DNA of 64,000 bases from Aquabacterium sp. A7-Y (GTDB lineage: Bacteria; Pseudomonadota; Gammaproteobacteria; Burkholderiales; Burkholderiaceae_C). This document shows, in pieces, positions 42,614 through 50,721 of this stretch (the stretch's first letter is position 1; each line of letters begins with the position of its first letter). Location of the stretch: positions 81,259-145,258 of the forward strand of contig NZ_JAPFBW010000016.1 of assembly GCF_026153205.1 (NCBI RefSeq), read 5' to 3'. The translations under genes and the position numbers were made by a program. Under the pieces are notes generated by a model, which searched no databases, was not told the origin of the DNA, and saw only the letters and a list, made by a program, of their open reading frames with translations.

Positions 42614-43672
42614 TCAGGGTTGCGTGCTGTCGGTGCCGGCTGCGGCCAGGCCGCGCGGGTTGTCGGGCGTGCAGAGCGCGGTCACGTAGCTGCGCTGGGA
42701 CTGGCGCCAGGCCTTGCGCCCCACCCCGTCGATGCTGCCCTTGCCCAGGCCGCCGGCGGCGTCGATCGCCATCATCTGGCTCATGCACATCTTGCTGCCG
42801 TCCACGCAGCGATTGACGATGGCGTCCCACAGGCCGCGGTCGACGCTGGCATAACGCCGCACCGGCTCACGCTCGCTGGGTTGCTCCAGCTTCAGGTAGT
42901 TGGCCCGGCCCAGGGCCTCGCCCTGCGCCTTGTTCCCGGCCACCCAACGCTCGAAGTCGGCATGGGATAGCCCATGGAACTTGAAGCGCATGTGAGAGAA
43001 ACCGTCGCCGCTGTAGTTCGCGGAGAAGCCGTCGTAGACGCCCGCCTTGTTGATCACGGCATGCAGCTTGGTTTCCATGCCCGGCATGGCGTACACCTGC
43101 CCGGCCAAGGCGGGGACGTAGAAGGAGTTCATCACGGTGGACGCGGTGATCCTGAAGCGGATCGGCCGGTCCACCGGCGCCGCCAGCTCGTTGACGGTCG
43201 CAATGCCCTGCTCCGGATAAAGGAACAGCCATTTCCAGTCGAGTGCCACCACCTGGACTTCCAGGGGCTGCACCCCGGCCGGGATCGGACGCTGCGCGTC
43301 CAGCCGCTCCAGCGGGCGATAAGGATCGAGCTTGTGGGTGCTGATCCAGGTCAGCGCGCCGAGCGCGATGATGATCAGCAGCGGCGCGCCCCAGATCACC
43401 AGCTCGAGCCGGGTGGAATGGTCCCAGTCGGGGGTGTAGGCGGCCTCGGTGTTGGACTGGCGGTAGCGCCACGCGAAAAACAGCGTCAACGCGATCACCG
43501 GCACGATGATCAGCAGCATCAGCAGCGTCGAGGTGACGATGAGCTGTGCCTGCTGCGCGGCAATGTCGCCCGAGGGCTTCATCACCACGGTGTCGCAGCC
43601 GGCGAGGAGCAGGATCAAGCCCGGCAGGCCGAGGCGAACGGCGGTTCTGAGGTGCGAGGGTGAAGATGACAT
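42614..43672 (-). CDS. cyoA: Cytochrome bo/ba3-type ubiquinol oxidase subunit II (lipoprotein)
   Basis: A 352-residue subunit. The start at 43672 (MSSSPSHLRT) is chosen because CAGGGC lies just upstream and a lipoprotein signal follows (LILLLAGC, Cys lipidation site). Two membrane helices (LLMLLIIVPVIALTLFFAWR and ELVIWGAPLLIIIALGALTW) precede a cupredoxin-fold periplasmic domain (VQVVALDWKWLFLYPEQGIA) that lacks the CuA cysteine pair, as expected for a quinol oxidase. A COX-ARM-like tail is present (SHADFERWV). First gene of the oxidase operon. Confidence 0.96.
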   Translation of the reverse strand: MSSSPSHLRTAVRLGLPGLILLLAGCDTVVMKPSGDIAAQQAQLIVTSTLLMLLIIVPVIALTLFFAWRYRQSNTEAAYTPDWDHSTRLELVIWGAPLLIIIALGALTWISTHKLDPYRPLERLDAQRPIPAGVQPLEVQVVALDWKWLFLYPEQGIATVNELAAPVDRPIRFRITASTVMNSFYVPALAGQVYAMPGMETKLHAVINKAGVYDGFSANYSGDGFSHMRFKFHGLSHADFERWVAGNKAQGEALGRANYLKLEQPSEREPVRRYASVDRGLWDAIVNRCVDGSKMCMSQMMAIDAAGGLGKGSIDGVGRKAWRQSQRSYVTALCTPDNPRGLAAAGTDSTQP

Positions 43673-43730
43673 TCTGGTGCCCTGCGCGCGGGAAAACGAT
43701 AGTTGCGCGTCGAGCGGGAATGTATCTTGA

Positions 43731-43744
43731 TTGATGGAAATCAA
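43731..43744. promoter_or_regulatory. FNR/ANR-type operator between cyoA and MFS gene
   Basis: TTGATGGAAATCAA is a perfect match to the FNR/ANR consensus TTGAT-N4-ATCAA. Its centre is about 65 bases upstream of the cyoA start and about 49 bases upstream of the chosen MFS start. The region is locally AT-rich. Oxygen-responsive control of a terminal oxidase by FNR is well known; activation or repression cannot be told without mapped transcription starts. Confidence 0.65.
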
Positions 43745-43786
43745 CGATTGGACATTTTGTCCCAGCCCAACCCGTTGCAAACCGCC

Positions 43787-45136
43787 ATGTCGAGCCCAGG
43801 AACCCACCCCCTCCCCCCCCCTGCCCCGTCCCTGCAGCCGCCGCACCGCGGCCACGCCCCCGCGTCCCAGGACGCCGCCAGCGTCGCCCCGGGCGACATC
43901 GCGGTCGGGGTCGTGATCGGTCGAGCGTCGGAATATTTCGACTTTTTCGTCTACGGCATCGCCTCGGTGCTGGTATTTCCGGCTGTATTTTTTCCATTCG
44001 TCGACCGGCTGGAAGGCACGCTCTACGCCTTCGTGCTGTTCGCCTTTGCCTTTGTCGTGCGGCCGCTGGGCACGCTGGCCGGCATGCAGATCCAGCGCCG
44101 TTTCGGGCGCAGTGCCAAGCTGACCATCGCGCTCTTCCTGCTGGGCAGCTCGACCGCCGGCATGGCCTTGCTGCCGGGCTACCAGAGTCTGGGGTTCACC
44201 GCCATCGGGCTGCTGGCCCTGTGCCGCATCGGGCAAGGGCTGGCGCTGGGCGGCTCCTGGGACGGCCTGCCGTCGCTGCTGGCCCTGAACGCCCCGGAAA
44301 ACCGCCGCGGCTGGTACGCAATGCTGGGGCAACTGGGCGCGCCGCTGGGCTTTCTGGTCGCCTGCGCGCTGTTCGCCTACCTCTGGGGCAACCTCTCGAG
44401 CGCCGATTTTCTGGGGTGGGGCTGGCGCTACCCGTTTTTTGCCGCATTCGCCATCAATGTGGTCGCGCTGTTCGCACGGCTGCGACTGGTGGTGACCCAC
44501 GAGTACGAGCGCGAGCTCGAAGCGCACGAACTGGAGCCCTGCAATGTGCGCGAGCTGTTCCGCATGCAGGGCCACAACGTGTTCATCGGCGCGTTCGCCG
44601 CGCTGGCGAGCTATGCCCTATTTCATATCGTCACGGTGTTTCCGCTGTCCTGGATCCAGTTGTACTCGGACCAGGTGATCGGGGAATTCCTCGCCGTGCA
44701 GGTCGTCGGCGCCTTGCTGGCCGCGGCCGCGATGCCGATCTCCGGTGTGGTGGCCGACCGCATTGGCCGCCGCCGGACGCTGGGTGCGCTGGCTCTGCTG
44801 ATCGGCGCGTTCAGCCTGTTCGCGCCGCTGTTGCTGGATGGCGGTCGGCTGGGACAGGACGCGTTCATCCTGGTGGGCTTCACACTGCTCGGGCTGTCCT
44901 ACGGTCAGGCCGCCGGCACGGTGACGGCCAACTTCCAGCCGCGGTTCCGCTACACCGGCGCCGCCTTGACCGCCGACCTGGCCTGGCTGATCGGCGCGGC
45001 CTTCGCGCCCTTGGTCGCGCTCGGCTTGTCGGCCCGCTTTGGCCTGATCTCGGTGAGCTTCTACCTGCTCTCGGGGGCCGCCTGCACCTTGCTGGCGCTG
45101 CGCGCGAACCGCGCCTTGTCGTCGGTGCGGGACTGA
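43787..45136 (+). CDS. MFS transporter, metabolite:H+ symporter (MHS/ProP-like) type
   Basis: A 449-residue, 12-helix major facilitator protein. The N-terminal half has the MHS-family signatures SEYFDFFVYGIAS, FAFVVRPLGTLAGMQIQRRFGR and RIGQGLALGGSWDG; the second half has SGVVADRIGRRRTLG. The family includes ProP, ShiA and citrate/dicarboxylate symporters; the substrate here is not evident. The start at 43787 (MSSPGTH) is preferred to upstream non-ATG codons, although its ribosome binding site is weak. It is divergent from cyoA, sharing the FNR-like site, and its 3' end overlaps the convergent PEP-CTERM gene by 76 bases. Confidence 0.85.
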   Translation: MSSPGTHPLPPPAPSLQPPHRGHAPASQDAASVAPGDIAVGVVIGRASEYFDFFVYGIASVLVFPAVFFPFVDRLEGTLYAFVLFAFAFVVRPLGTLAGMQIQRRFGRSAKLTIALFLLGSSTAGMALLPGYQSLGFTAIGLLALCRIGQGLALGGSWDGLPSLLALNAPENRRGWYAMLGQLGAPLGFLVACALFAYLWGNLSSADFLGWGWRYPFFAAFAINVVALFARLRLVVTHEYERELEAHELEPCNVRELFRMQGHNVFIGAFAALASYALFHIVTVFPLSWIQLYSDQVIGEFLAVQVVGALLAAAAMPISGVVADRIGRRRTLGALALLIGAFSLFAPLLLDGGRLGQDAFILVGFTLLGLSYGQAAGTVTANFQPRFRYTGAALTADLAWLIGAAFAPLVALGLSARFGLISVSFYLLSGAACTLLALRANRALSSVRD

Positions 45137-47739
45137 GCTTTGGCCTCACGGCCGGGCAACCAGCATCGCCGCCTGGAGGTTCTCCACGACAGCAGCGCGA
45201 GGCCGGCCAGCAGCAGGCCATACGTCTCGGGCTCGGGCACCGGTGCGGCGGTCAGGGCCAAGGCCGCCGGCGACGCCCCGGTCAAATTGCCGGCCAGGCG
45301 CGTGACGACCAAGTCCACCCGGTCGGCACCGTACACCGCGCTCACGCGGTACAGGGTGGGGTCGAGGTTGCTCAGGACCGAGAAGCTGCCCTGCAGCCCG
45401 CCGCTGGCCGTCAGCACGTGGTAGACCCCCTCGGCGATTGCGTTGTCGCCGAACTCGGCGTACAGCGTGCCGCCCAGAAAGGCCCGGCCGGTGAGCGACA
45501 CCTTGTCGTAACGGCTGCTGCTGGCGATGTCGACATCGAAGCGGCTGTCCGTCAGGCGCAGCGCGCTGCCGCTCAGCTGGGCTGATCCGATGCCACCGTT
45601 CGTGCCAGCGCCCCACAGGCCGCCGGCCAACTCGATGCTGTCGGCGTCCAGCAGGCCGGAGATCCAGCTCGCGCTGCGCGAGCCGCTCTGACGGTAGACC
45701 CCGTCCACGTCGAGCACGCTGCCGGCGCCCACTTCCAGCCGGCCCTGGTTCTCGAGTCCGGCGGTGGTGCTGAGCTTGGCACCGTCCAGCAGGAGCAGCG
45801 CACCGTCGTTGCGCGTCAGCCCCGACAAGGCGTCACGGTCGGTGCCGCCGTGGCGATTCAGCAGGCGGGCATTGGCGCCCCGCAGCTCGACATGGGCGGA
45901 GTTGCGGGCCATGCCGGCCGCACTGCCCAGATCGATCGCGATGACATTGCCGTTGGCGAGGTAGCGACCGCCGGTGAGGCGCCGGTCGGCGGCCGACCAC
46001 TGCGAGAGCGGTCCCTGTACGTCGATGCGGCCGCCGCGGGCTTCGAGGAGACCGCGGTTGTCCAGCCCGCCGGAGAAGATCAGCCGGCCCGCAGCTTCGG
46101 TCCGCACCGTGCCGGCATTGCTGAACACGCCGGTGATTTCGGTCGCGGCAGGGCCTGTCTTCAGATAGGAGCCGCCGTTGTCGAAGCGCGCCACCCCGAG
46201 TTGCACGGGCCGGTCGTCGCCGATGCCGGTCGGCAGCCCCGTCGCGGTCTGGTCCTGGAAGTGGCGGCCGGCGCTGACCGAGATGCGGCCGCTGCCGACC
46301 ATGTCGGTCTCGCCGCTCCAGGTGGTGTTGCCGCCGAGCGCCAGCCAGCCGTCGATAACCTTGCGGTAGTCCGGCCAGGTGCCCGTTTCGTCGCCGGTGA
46401 AGGACTGCGGCCCGCCGTAGAGCGTGGCCGTGCCCGCCACATGGATGCGGCCGGGCACATGCAGGTCCGCCACGCCCCAGTCGAGCTCCTTCACATTGAC
46501 GTCAGGCGCGCTCACCGAGCCCCAGATCGGCGGCCCCCAGGGGGACTCGACCACGCCGCCGGCGCGCAGGCGTCCCACGTTCAGCGCGGTGCTGAAACTC
46601 AGCGTGGCGGCATGGTCGGTCGCCACGCTGCCGCTCCCGCTCAGGGCCGCCGTGCCGGTGAAGCGGGTCACGCCGCCGTCGAACAGCACGCTGCCGTCGT
46701 TGCGGAGGCGGCCGGCGGTGAAGACGATGGGCATGGAGCGCTGGTCGGAGTCATCGTTCGCAAATACCAGAGAACCGGAGGATCCCACCGCCCACTCGCC
46801 GGTGCTGCTCATGCCGGACCAGAGGACGGAAAAGCGCGCCTGGCCGTCGACCCTGACCGTGCCGCTCTGCTCGATGGGCGGGTAGCGGAACACCGACACC
46901 GACAGCGAGGCGCCGCGGCCGACCTGGAGGGTGCCGGCGTTGCGCCAGTCGCCCGAAGGCGCACCCTCCATCGCCAGGCTGCCTTGCTGCACCAGGAAGC
47001 GGCCGGTGTTGTTGAAGGACGCGCCGCCATAGGGCATCGAGAAAGTCGTTCTTCCCTGCCCGCTCTTCACGTACACCCCGGCGTTGCTGAACTGGCCGAG
47101 GTGCAGGTCGTGGTCGCCGCTGTGCGCCCGGTCCTCGAAGCGGGCGGCGGGGCCCAGCCGCAAGGCACCGTCGAGCGCCACGCTGGACGCCCCATCGAGC
47201 CAGCGCGTGCGCCCCTGCAGCTCCAGCGAAGTGCGGTAGCCCATGTACTTGCTGCCGCCGTTGCCGAAGGTGGCGGTGCCGGTGACGACGACGCGCGACT
47301 GGGGATCGCTGAACGGATCCGACGAGAACTCGCCGGCCTGCCAGTGGAAGTCGCTCACGGTCAGGGTGCCCGGCGTGTGCATCTTCCCGCCCGTCATCGT
47401 CAGCACACCGATGCTGGACGGACCGCCGTTGAGCCGCAGCTCGCCGCCGCTCACCCGGAGCTGTCCGGTGCCCTGCAAGCTGCTGACATCGAAGACGCCG
47501 CTGCGCAAGGTGGTGTCGTAGGCCCCAAGCAGCAGTCGGGCATCGTTCCCGCTGGGCAGGCCAGGCGTCCAGTTGGCAGCCAGGTCCCAGAACGAGGCGC
47601 TATTGCCGGCACCGCCCGTCCAGGTAAAGTCCGCGGCTTGCGCGCTCGCGAACCCCAAGGCGGCCGCACAGGCCACGGCCATACGGTGCGGGCGGGTGCG
47701 ACCAGAAAACGGCCGCGGGCGGCGAGTCGATGAGTGCAT
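45061..47739 (-). CDS. PEP-CTERM-anchored exported protein with repetitive beta-helix-like body
   Basis: An 892-residue exported protein. An N-terminal signal (MAVACAAALGFASAQA-ADF) is followed by a long Gly/Asn/Ser-rich body with recurring short phrases (F-N-N-G, LENQG, GLDNRG, SNAGT, NAGTLQVG) suggestive of a right-handed beta-helix like that of filamentous adhesins and autotransporters; no autotransporter barrel is present. Near the C-terminus sits a PEP-CTERM signal: VPEPETYG, a hydrophobic helix and a basic RTSRRRC stretch, recognised by exosortase in many beta-proteobacteria. Unusually, about 33 further residues follow the basic stretch, overlapping the convergent MFS gene. No exosortase gene is in the window. 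Role inferred: surface or biofilm matrix. Confidence 0.85.
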   Translation of the reverse strand: MHSSTRRPRPFSGRTRPHRMAVACAAALGFASAQAADFTWTGGAGNSASFWDLAANWTPGLPSGNDARLLLGAYDTTLRSGVFDVSSLQGTGQLRVSGGELRLNGGPSSIGVLTMTGGKMHTPGTLTVSDFHWQAGEFSSDPFSDPQSRVVVTGTATFGNGGSKYMGYRTSLELQGRTRWLDGASSVALDGALRLGPAARFEDRAHSGDHDLHLGQFSNAGVYVKSGQGRTTFSMPYGGASFNNTGRFLVQQGSLAMEGAPSGDWRNAGTLQVGRGASLSVSVFRYPPIEQSGTVRVDGQARFSVLWSGMSSTGEWAVGSSGSLVFANDDSDQRSMPIVFTAGRLRNDGSVLFDGGVTRFTGTAALSGSGSVATDHAATLSFSTALNVGRLRAGGVVESPWGPPIWGSVSAPDVNVKELDWGVADLHVPGRIHVAGTATLYGGPQSFTGDETGTWPDYRKVIDGWLALGGNTTWSGETDMVGSGRISVSAGRHFQDQTATGLPTGIGDDRPVQLGVARFDNGGSYLKTGPAATEITGVFSNAGTVRTEAAGRLIFSGGLDNRGLLEARGGRIDVQGPLSQWSAADRRLTGGRYLANGNVIAIDLGSAAGMARNSAHVELRGANARLLNRHGGTDRDALSGLTRNDGALLLLDGAKLSTTAGLENQGRLEVGAGSVLDVDGVYRQSGSRSASWISGLLDADSIELAGGLWGAGTNGGIGSAQLSGSALRLTDSRFDVDIASSSRYDKVSLTGRAFLGGTLYAEFGDNAIAEGVYHVLTASGGLQGSFSVLSNLDPTLYRVSAVYGADRVDLVVTRLAGNLTGASPAALALTAAPVPEPETYGLLLAGLALLSWRTSRRRCWLPGREAKAQSRTDDKARFARSASKVQAAPESR

Positions 47740-47953
47740 GACGGGCTCCTTGAGCGCCTTGAGGCAGCGCGACTCGGCACGTGCGCGGCTCAGGGCCGCG
47801 GGTCGCGACGACCCTGCAAGCGCATGTGAACAAACTCAAGGAATTCTGCGCGGGCCCGGACGGCCGGCCCCTCCCCGAAGTGAAGGGCCGGGCAGGCGCG
47901 CGGCGTGCTCACGCACAGGGCGCGTGACGACAGCACGAGCTGCGGGAGCGATC

Positions 47954-49432
47954 TTAGAGCCGTGCCCTGAGCGAACCGGCGTTGGGCGGAATGTCGCTCG
48001 GGTAGGTAAAGGGCATGAAGGGCACGCCCCAATTCGCAGCCATGTCCATCACCTCATGGAAGCGGTGCACCCAGGTCGATGAGGTCGGGTAGCACTGATT
48101 CCAGAAGGCGAAGATGGCCCAGGCCAGGGCCTCATATTCCTGTCGTGTGGCACCGGCCCATTCGGCCATGCGCATCAGGCGCCCGGTGGTGAAGGAGGGG
48201 CCGGCCCAGATCGGCACACCTTGCACCCGCGCTGCCATCACATAACCGCTGTTCTCCTTCAGGGTGTAGCGGTCGGGCTCGTTGGCTTCGGGCTTGTAGC
48301 GGAAATCGGCCGTGCCCTGGATGATGCGTCGGCTGTACTCGGGCTTGCCCAACTCGTTGATGCGGAAATAGGTGCCCATGCTTTTCTCGGGAGGCACTTC
48401 CACCGCCGACTTGTGGTTCTTCTTGAGGAATTCGGTCACATCGTGCAGGGTGACGATGCGGTCTTCGAAGTAATACGCATCTGGCTGCTTCAACACCCGT
48501 GCGATGTTGGCGCCGCTCTTTTTGTAGAGCGGCTGGTAGGGCAGCTTGAGGTCCGCCTTTTCATCGAGCAGCGGCGCCAGCATCCTGGGGGCTGAGGGCC
48601 CGGAGACTTTCATGCGCACCTTGTCGAGGAGTGCCGCCAGGTGGGTTGCGATGTAGCGTGATTGCACGGTGGCTCGCGCCAATCGGGTTTCGCTTCCATC
48701 CAGGGCTTCACGCGCCAGAAACTCGCCCATCACGGCGCGCGCCATGTTGGTGTAATCGCCGAACTCGAGAATGTGGCGCTGCTGCCCCATCTCTTTGCGG
48801 ATTCGCCAGGCCTTCGGATCATCGCCACCCTGGGCGCTGATCCACTCCTTGAGAATCGGAACGATGTCGCGTTTGACATGCACGAAGAAGGTATGGAATG
48901 CGCCCGAGACGTTGTCGCGGATCTCGCGATAGGCCTCTTCGGCATCACGGAACTCGCGCACCCGGCCGTCGGCTCCACGAAACTTCAGCGTCGCCTGCAA
49001 GGCGTGCCACTGGTAGCCGCCATGGTCGGTGATCGGCTGCGGCCGCGCCTCCACGGCAAGGCCTTCTCCTGCGGCCAGCGCGCCCATCTGATCGGCCTCG
49101 GCCTCCAGCCGGGGATCGAGCAGGAACTGCACGTGGGTTCCCGCTGGGCCGCGCGGCACCCGGCCTTGCTGCTGCTGGCGCACATGGGCCAGCTCATGTG
49201 CAATCACGCGCACCCCGGCCGAAGAATCCGGGTTGAACACGCCCGGAGCAAAGTAGATGTCGCTGCCGTGATTGAAGGCGGGAACACCCAGTGCTGCGGC
49301 CTGCGGACCGATATGCACCCGCACGGCCTCGAAACTCACGCCAAACAGCCGCTCCATGGGCCGGCGCAAGCGGTCCGGCAGCGGAAAGCCGCGGTCGGCG
49401 GCACCGAACGACAAATCGGGCAAGACTGGCAT
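47954..49432 (-). CDS. DUF4157 (eCIS-core-like) protein with HEXXH motif
   Basis: A 492-residue protein. The start at 49432 is supported by CGGAGC about 8 bases upstream; the DUF4157 domain follows directly (PLPDRLRRPMERLFG, VRVHIGPQAAALG, GSDIYFAPG, then the zinc-peptidase-like AHELAHVRQQQQG with HEXXH at about 79-83 and a downstream E-x-EAD). DUF4157 is common in proteins linked to extracellular contractile injection systems and in other secreted toxins. Residues from about 130 to the end are not recognised; they are mixed charged, with no membrane helices and no signal peptide. No contractile-tail genes are nearby. A catalytic role is plausible because HEXXH is intact, but it is not shown. 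Confidence 0.75.
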   Translation of the reverse strand: MPVLPDLSFGAADRGFPLPDRLRRPMERLFGVSFEAVRVHIGPQAAALGVPAFNHGSDIYFAPGVFNPDSSAGVRVIAHELAHVRQQQQGRVPRGPAGTHVQFLLDPRLEAEADQMGALAAGEGLAVEARPQPITDHGGYQWHALQATLKFRGADGRVREFRDAEEAYREIRDNVSGAFHTFFVHVKRDIVPILKEWISAQGGDDPKAWRIRKEMGQQRHILEFGDYTNMARAVMGEFLAREALDGSETRLARATVQSRYIATHLAALLDKVRMKVSGPSAPRMLAPLLDEKADLKLPYQPLYKKSGANIARVLKQPDAYYFEDRIVTLHDVTEFLKKNHKSAVEVPPEKSMGTYFRINELGKPEYSRRIIQGTADFRYKPEANEPDRYTLKENSGYVMAARVQGVPIWAGPSFTTGRLMRMAEWAGATRQEYEALAWAIFAFWNQCYPTSSTWVHRFHEVMDMAANWGVPFMPFTYPSDIPPNAGSLRARL

Positions 49433-49809
49433 GAAAAAGCTCCGACGGTGGCTCAAGACGTTCCTCGTTGGCTGATGGCTCGCATTGCGGAGCCCGGCCT
49501 CGCTCTGCGGCCTGGCCGTCATTCTGCTTGCCTCGAGAGGTGACAGCATCCCGGGTTTGGGGGTGAAGGTGTCACAGGACACATCGCGCCTTTCCGCATG
49601 GCAGCGACCTGAGGATCGGGCCCACCGAGCACGACGGATGTTTCGTCCTGACGCCCAGGCGCTCCGGCCCATTCCCGAGGCTCAGTCTGTGCTACTGAAC
49701 GGGAACGTCGCCGCTCGCGCGCAAACCGGATGCAGCACGCCAGGCGAAGGGTGTGCAGTGCTGCGACTGAATCCTTACGGCGAGTGGCAGTGCGCCAGCT
49801 CCGCGCCGG
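49433..49809. other. Intergenic region without recognised gene
   Basis: About 377 bases between the DUF4157 start and the receiver-domain frame; it should carry the DUF4157 promoter. Open frames here lack ribosome binding sites and recognisable protein character. No repeat or terminator was seen. Confidence 0.5.
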
Positions 49810-50679
49810 CTATTTGACCCGCATCGCTTCCTCAAGATCTTCCAATCCGATCGGCTTGACGAAGTGCGCGTCAAAACCCGATTGTTCGGCCTTCTCTCGT
49901 GTTTCGGTCATCGGAACGCCGGTGACGGCAACGAGGATCAGGCGCTCCCCGGCTAGGTATCGCAGGGACCGCGCTGCTTCATAGCCGTTCATCACCGGCA
50001 TGTTGATGTCCAGGATCACGATGTCCGGCCCAAATTCTTCAGCCACTTCGACCGCTTGTTGCCCGTTGTAGGCAGCGCGGGTCTCGTGGCCGCAGACCTC
50101 TAGGATGACAGCGAGCGAATCTGCTGCATCACGGTTGTCATCGACGACAAGAACTCGTTTTGGCATGGTCACAAGGCCCCGGAAAAACCATTCAACTCGG
50201 CAAACCACGTGCCTCTGAGCACCCACGCCCCGCATCCGAGGGGGCAGGCCCAGGGTGTTCGGGACAGCGTCGCTCTCTAGACAAGCTGCGATCGCCTCGT
50301 GTTTGCACGAGCTTTCGAGATGGATCGGTTGTCCGATACGCCACAAAACGCCACGCGCATCGAGCAGCGCAAAGTCCCGCATACCCCAGGCGCAATCTTC
50401 CGGAGGATCCACGGGGATGCCGAAACTGGACGCAACTGAAGCGACATGCTGCCACCAGGCGTCGACGTCCTTGACAAGGAGATGCATCTTGAAGTTCTGC
50501 GTGCACGCCTCGACATGGCAGTTCTGCAACAGGAACGCTGACGGACCCTGCTTGAAGCAGGCCAGATCGGGCGTGGCCCAGACCAGGCTGAACCCAAGTG
50601 AGGAATAGAAGCGCTTCGACCGCTCAAAGTCGCGCGCGGGAACAAACGCCTTCGCTTCCATGCAAACAAGCGTGCTCAT
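49810..50679 (-). CDS. VOC/glyoxalase-like domain in frame with a response-regulator receiver domain
   Basis: One 289-codon frame. Residues 1-125 are a VOC (glyoxalase/bleomycin-resistance) fold: FVPARDFERSKRFYSSLGF, ACFKQGPSAFLLQN, HLLVKDVDAWWQH, WGMRDFALLDARGVLWRIGQP. After about 45 low-complexity residues comes a single receiver domain beginning MPKRVLVVDDNRDAADSLA, with the phospho-Asp in VVILDINMPVMNG and the conserved Lys in HFVKP. The receiver could be a separate gene starting at ATG 50166 (118 residues, CheY-like); no stop codon separates the two. The linker looks like translated spacer, so either a true fusion or two genes whose intervening stop is lost. No output domain and no adjacent kinase are present. 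Confidence 0.7.
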   Translation of the reverse strand: MSTLVCMEAKAFVPARDFERSKRFYSSLGFSLVWATPDLACFKQGPSAFLLQNCHVEACTQNFKMHLLVKDVDAWWQHVASVASSFGIPVDPPEDCAWGMRDFALLDARGVLWRIGQPIHLESSCKHEAIAACLESDAVPNTLGLPPRMRGVGAQRHVVCRVEWFFRGLVTMPKRVLVVDDNRDAADSLAVILEVCGHETRAAYNGQQAVEVAEEFGPDIVILDINMPVMNGYEAARSLRYLAGERLILVAVTGVPMTETREKAEQSGFDAHFVKPIGLEDLEEAMRVK

Positions 50680-50721
50680 CGATGCAGTGACTCGGGATGC
50701 ACGATGAAAAAGGTCCTTTCG

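Noticed and set aside
43673..44575. N-terminal extension of the cyoA frame across the divergent MFS gene
   Set aside because: It is antisense to MFS codons, and the lipoprotein signal with LLLAGC starts at 43672.
49485..49817. Plus-strand 110-codon frame in the gap beside the DUF4157 gene
   Set aside because: No ribosome binding site, no recognisable fold, low-complexity composition.
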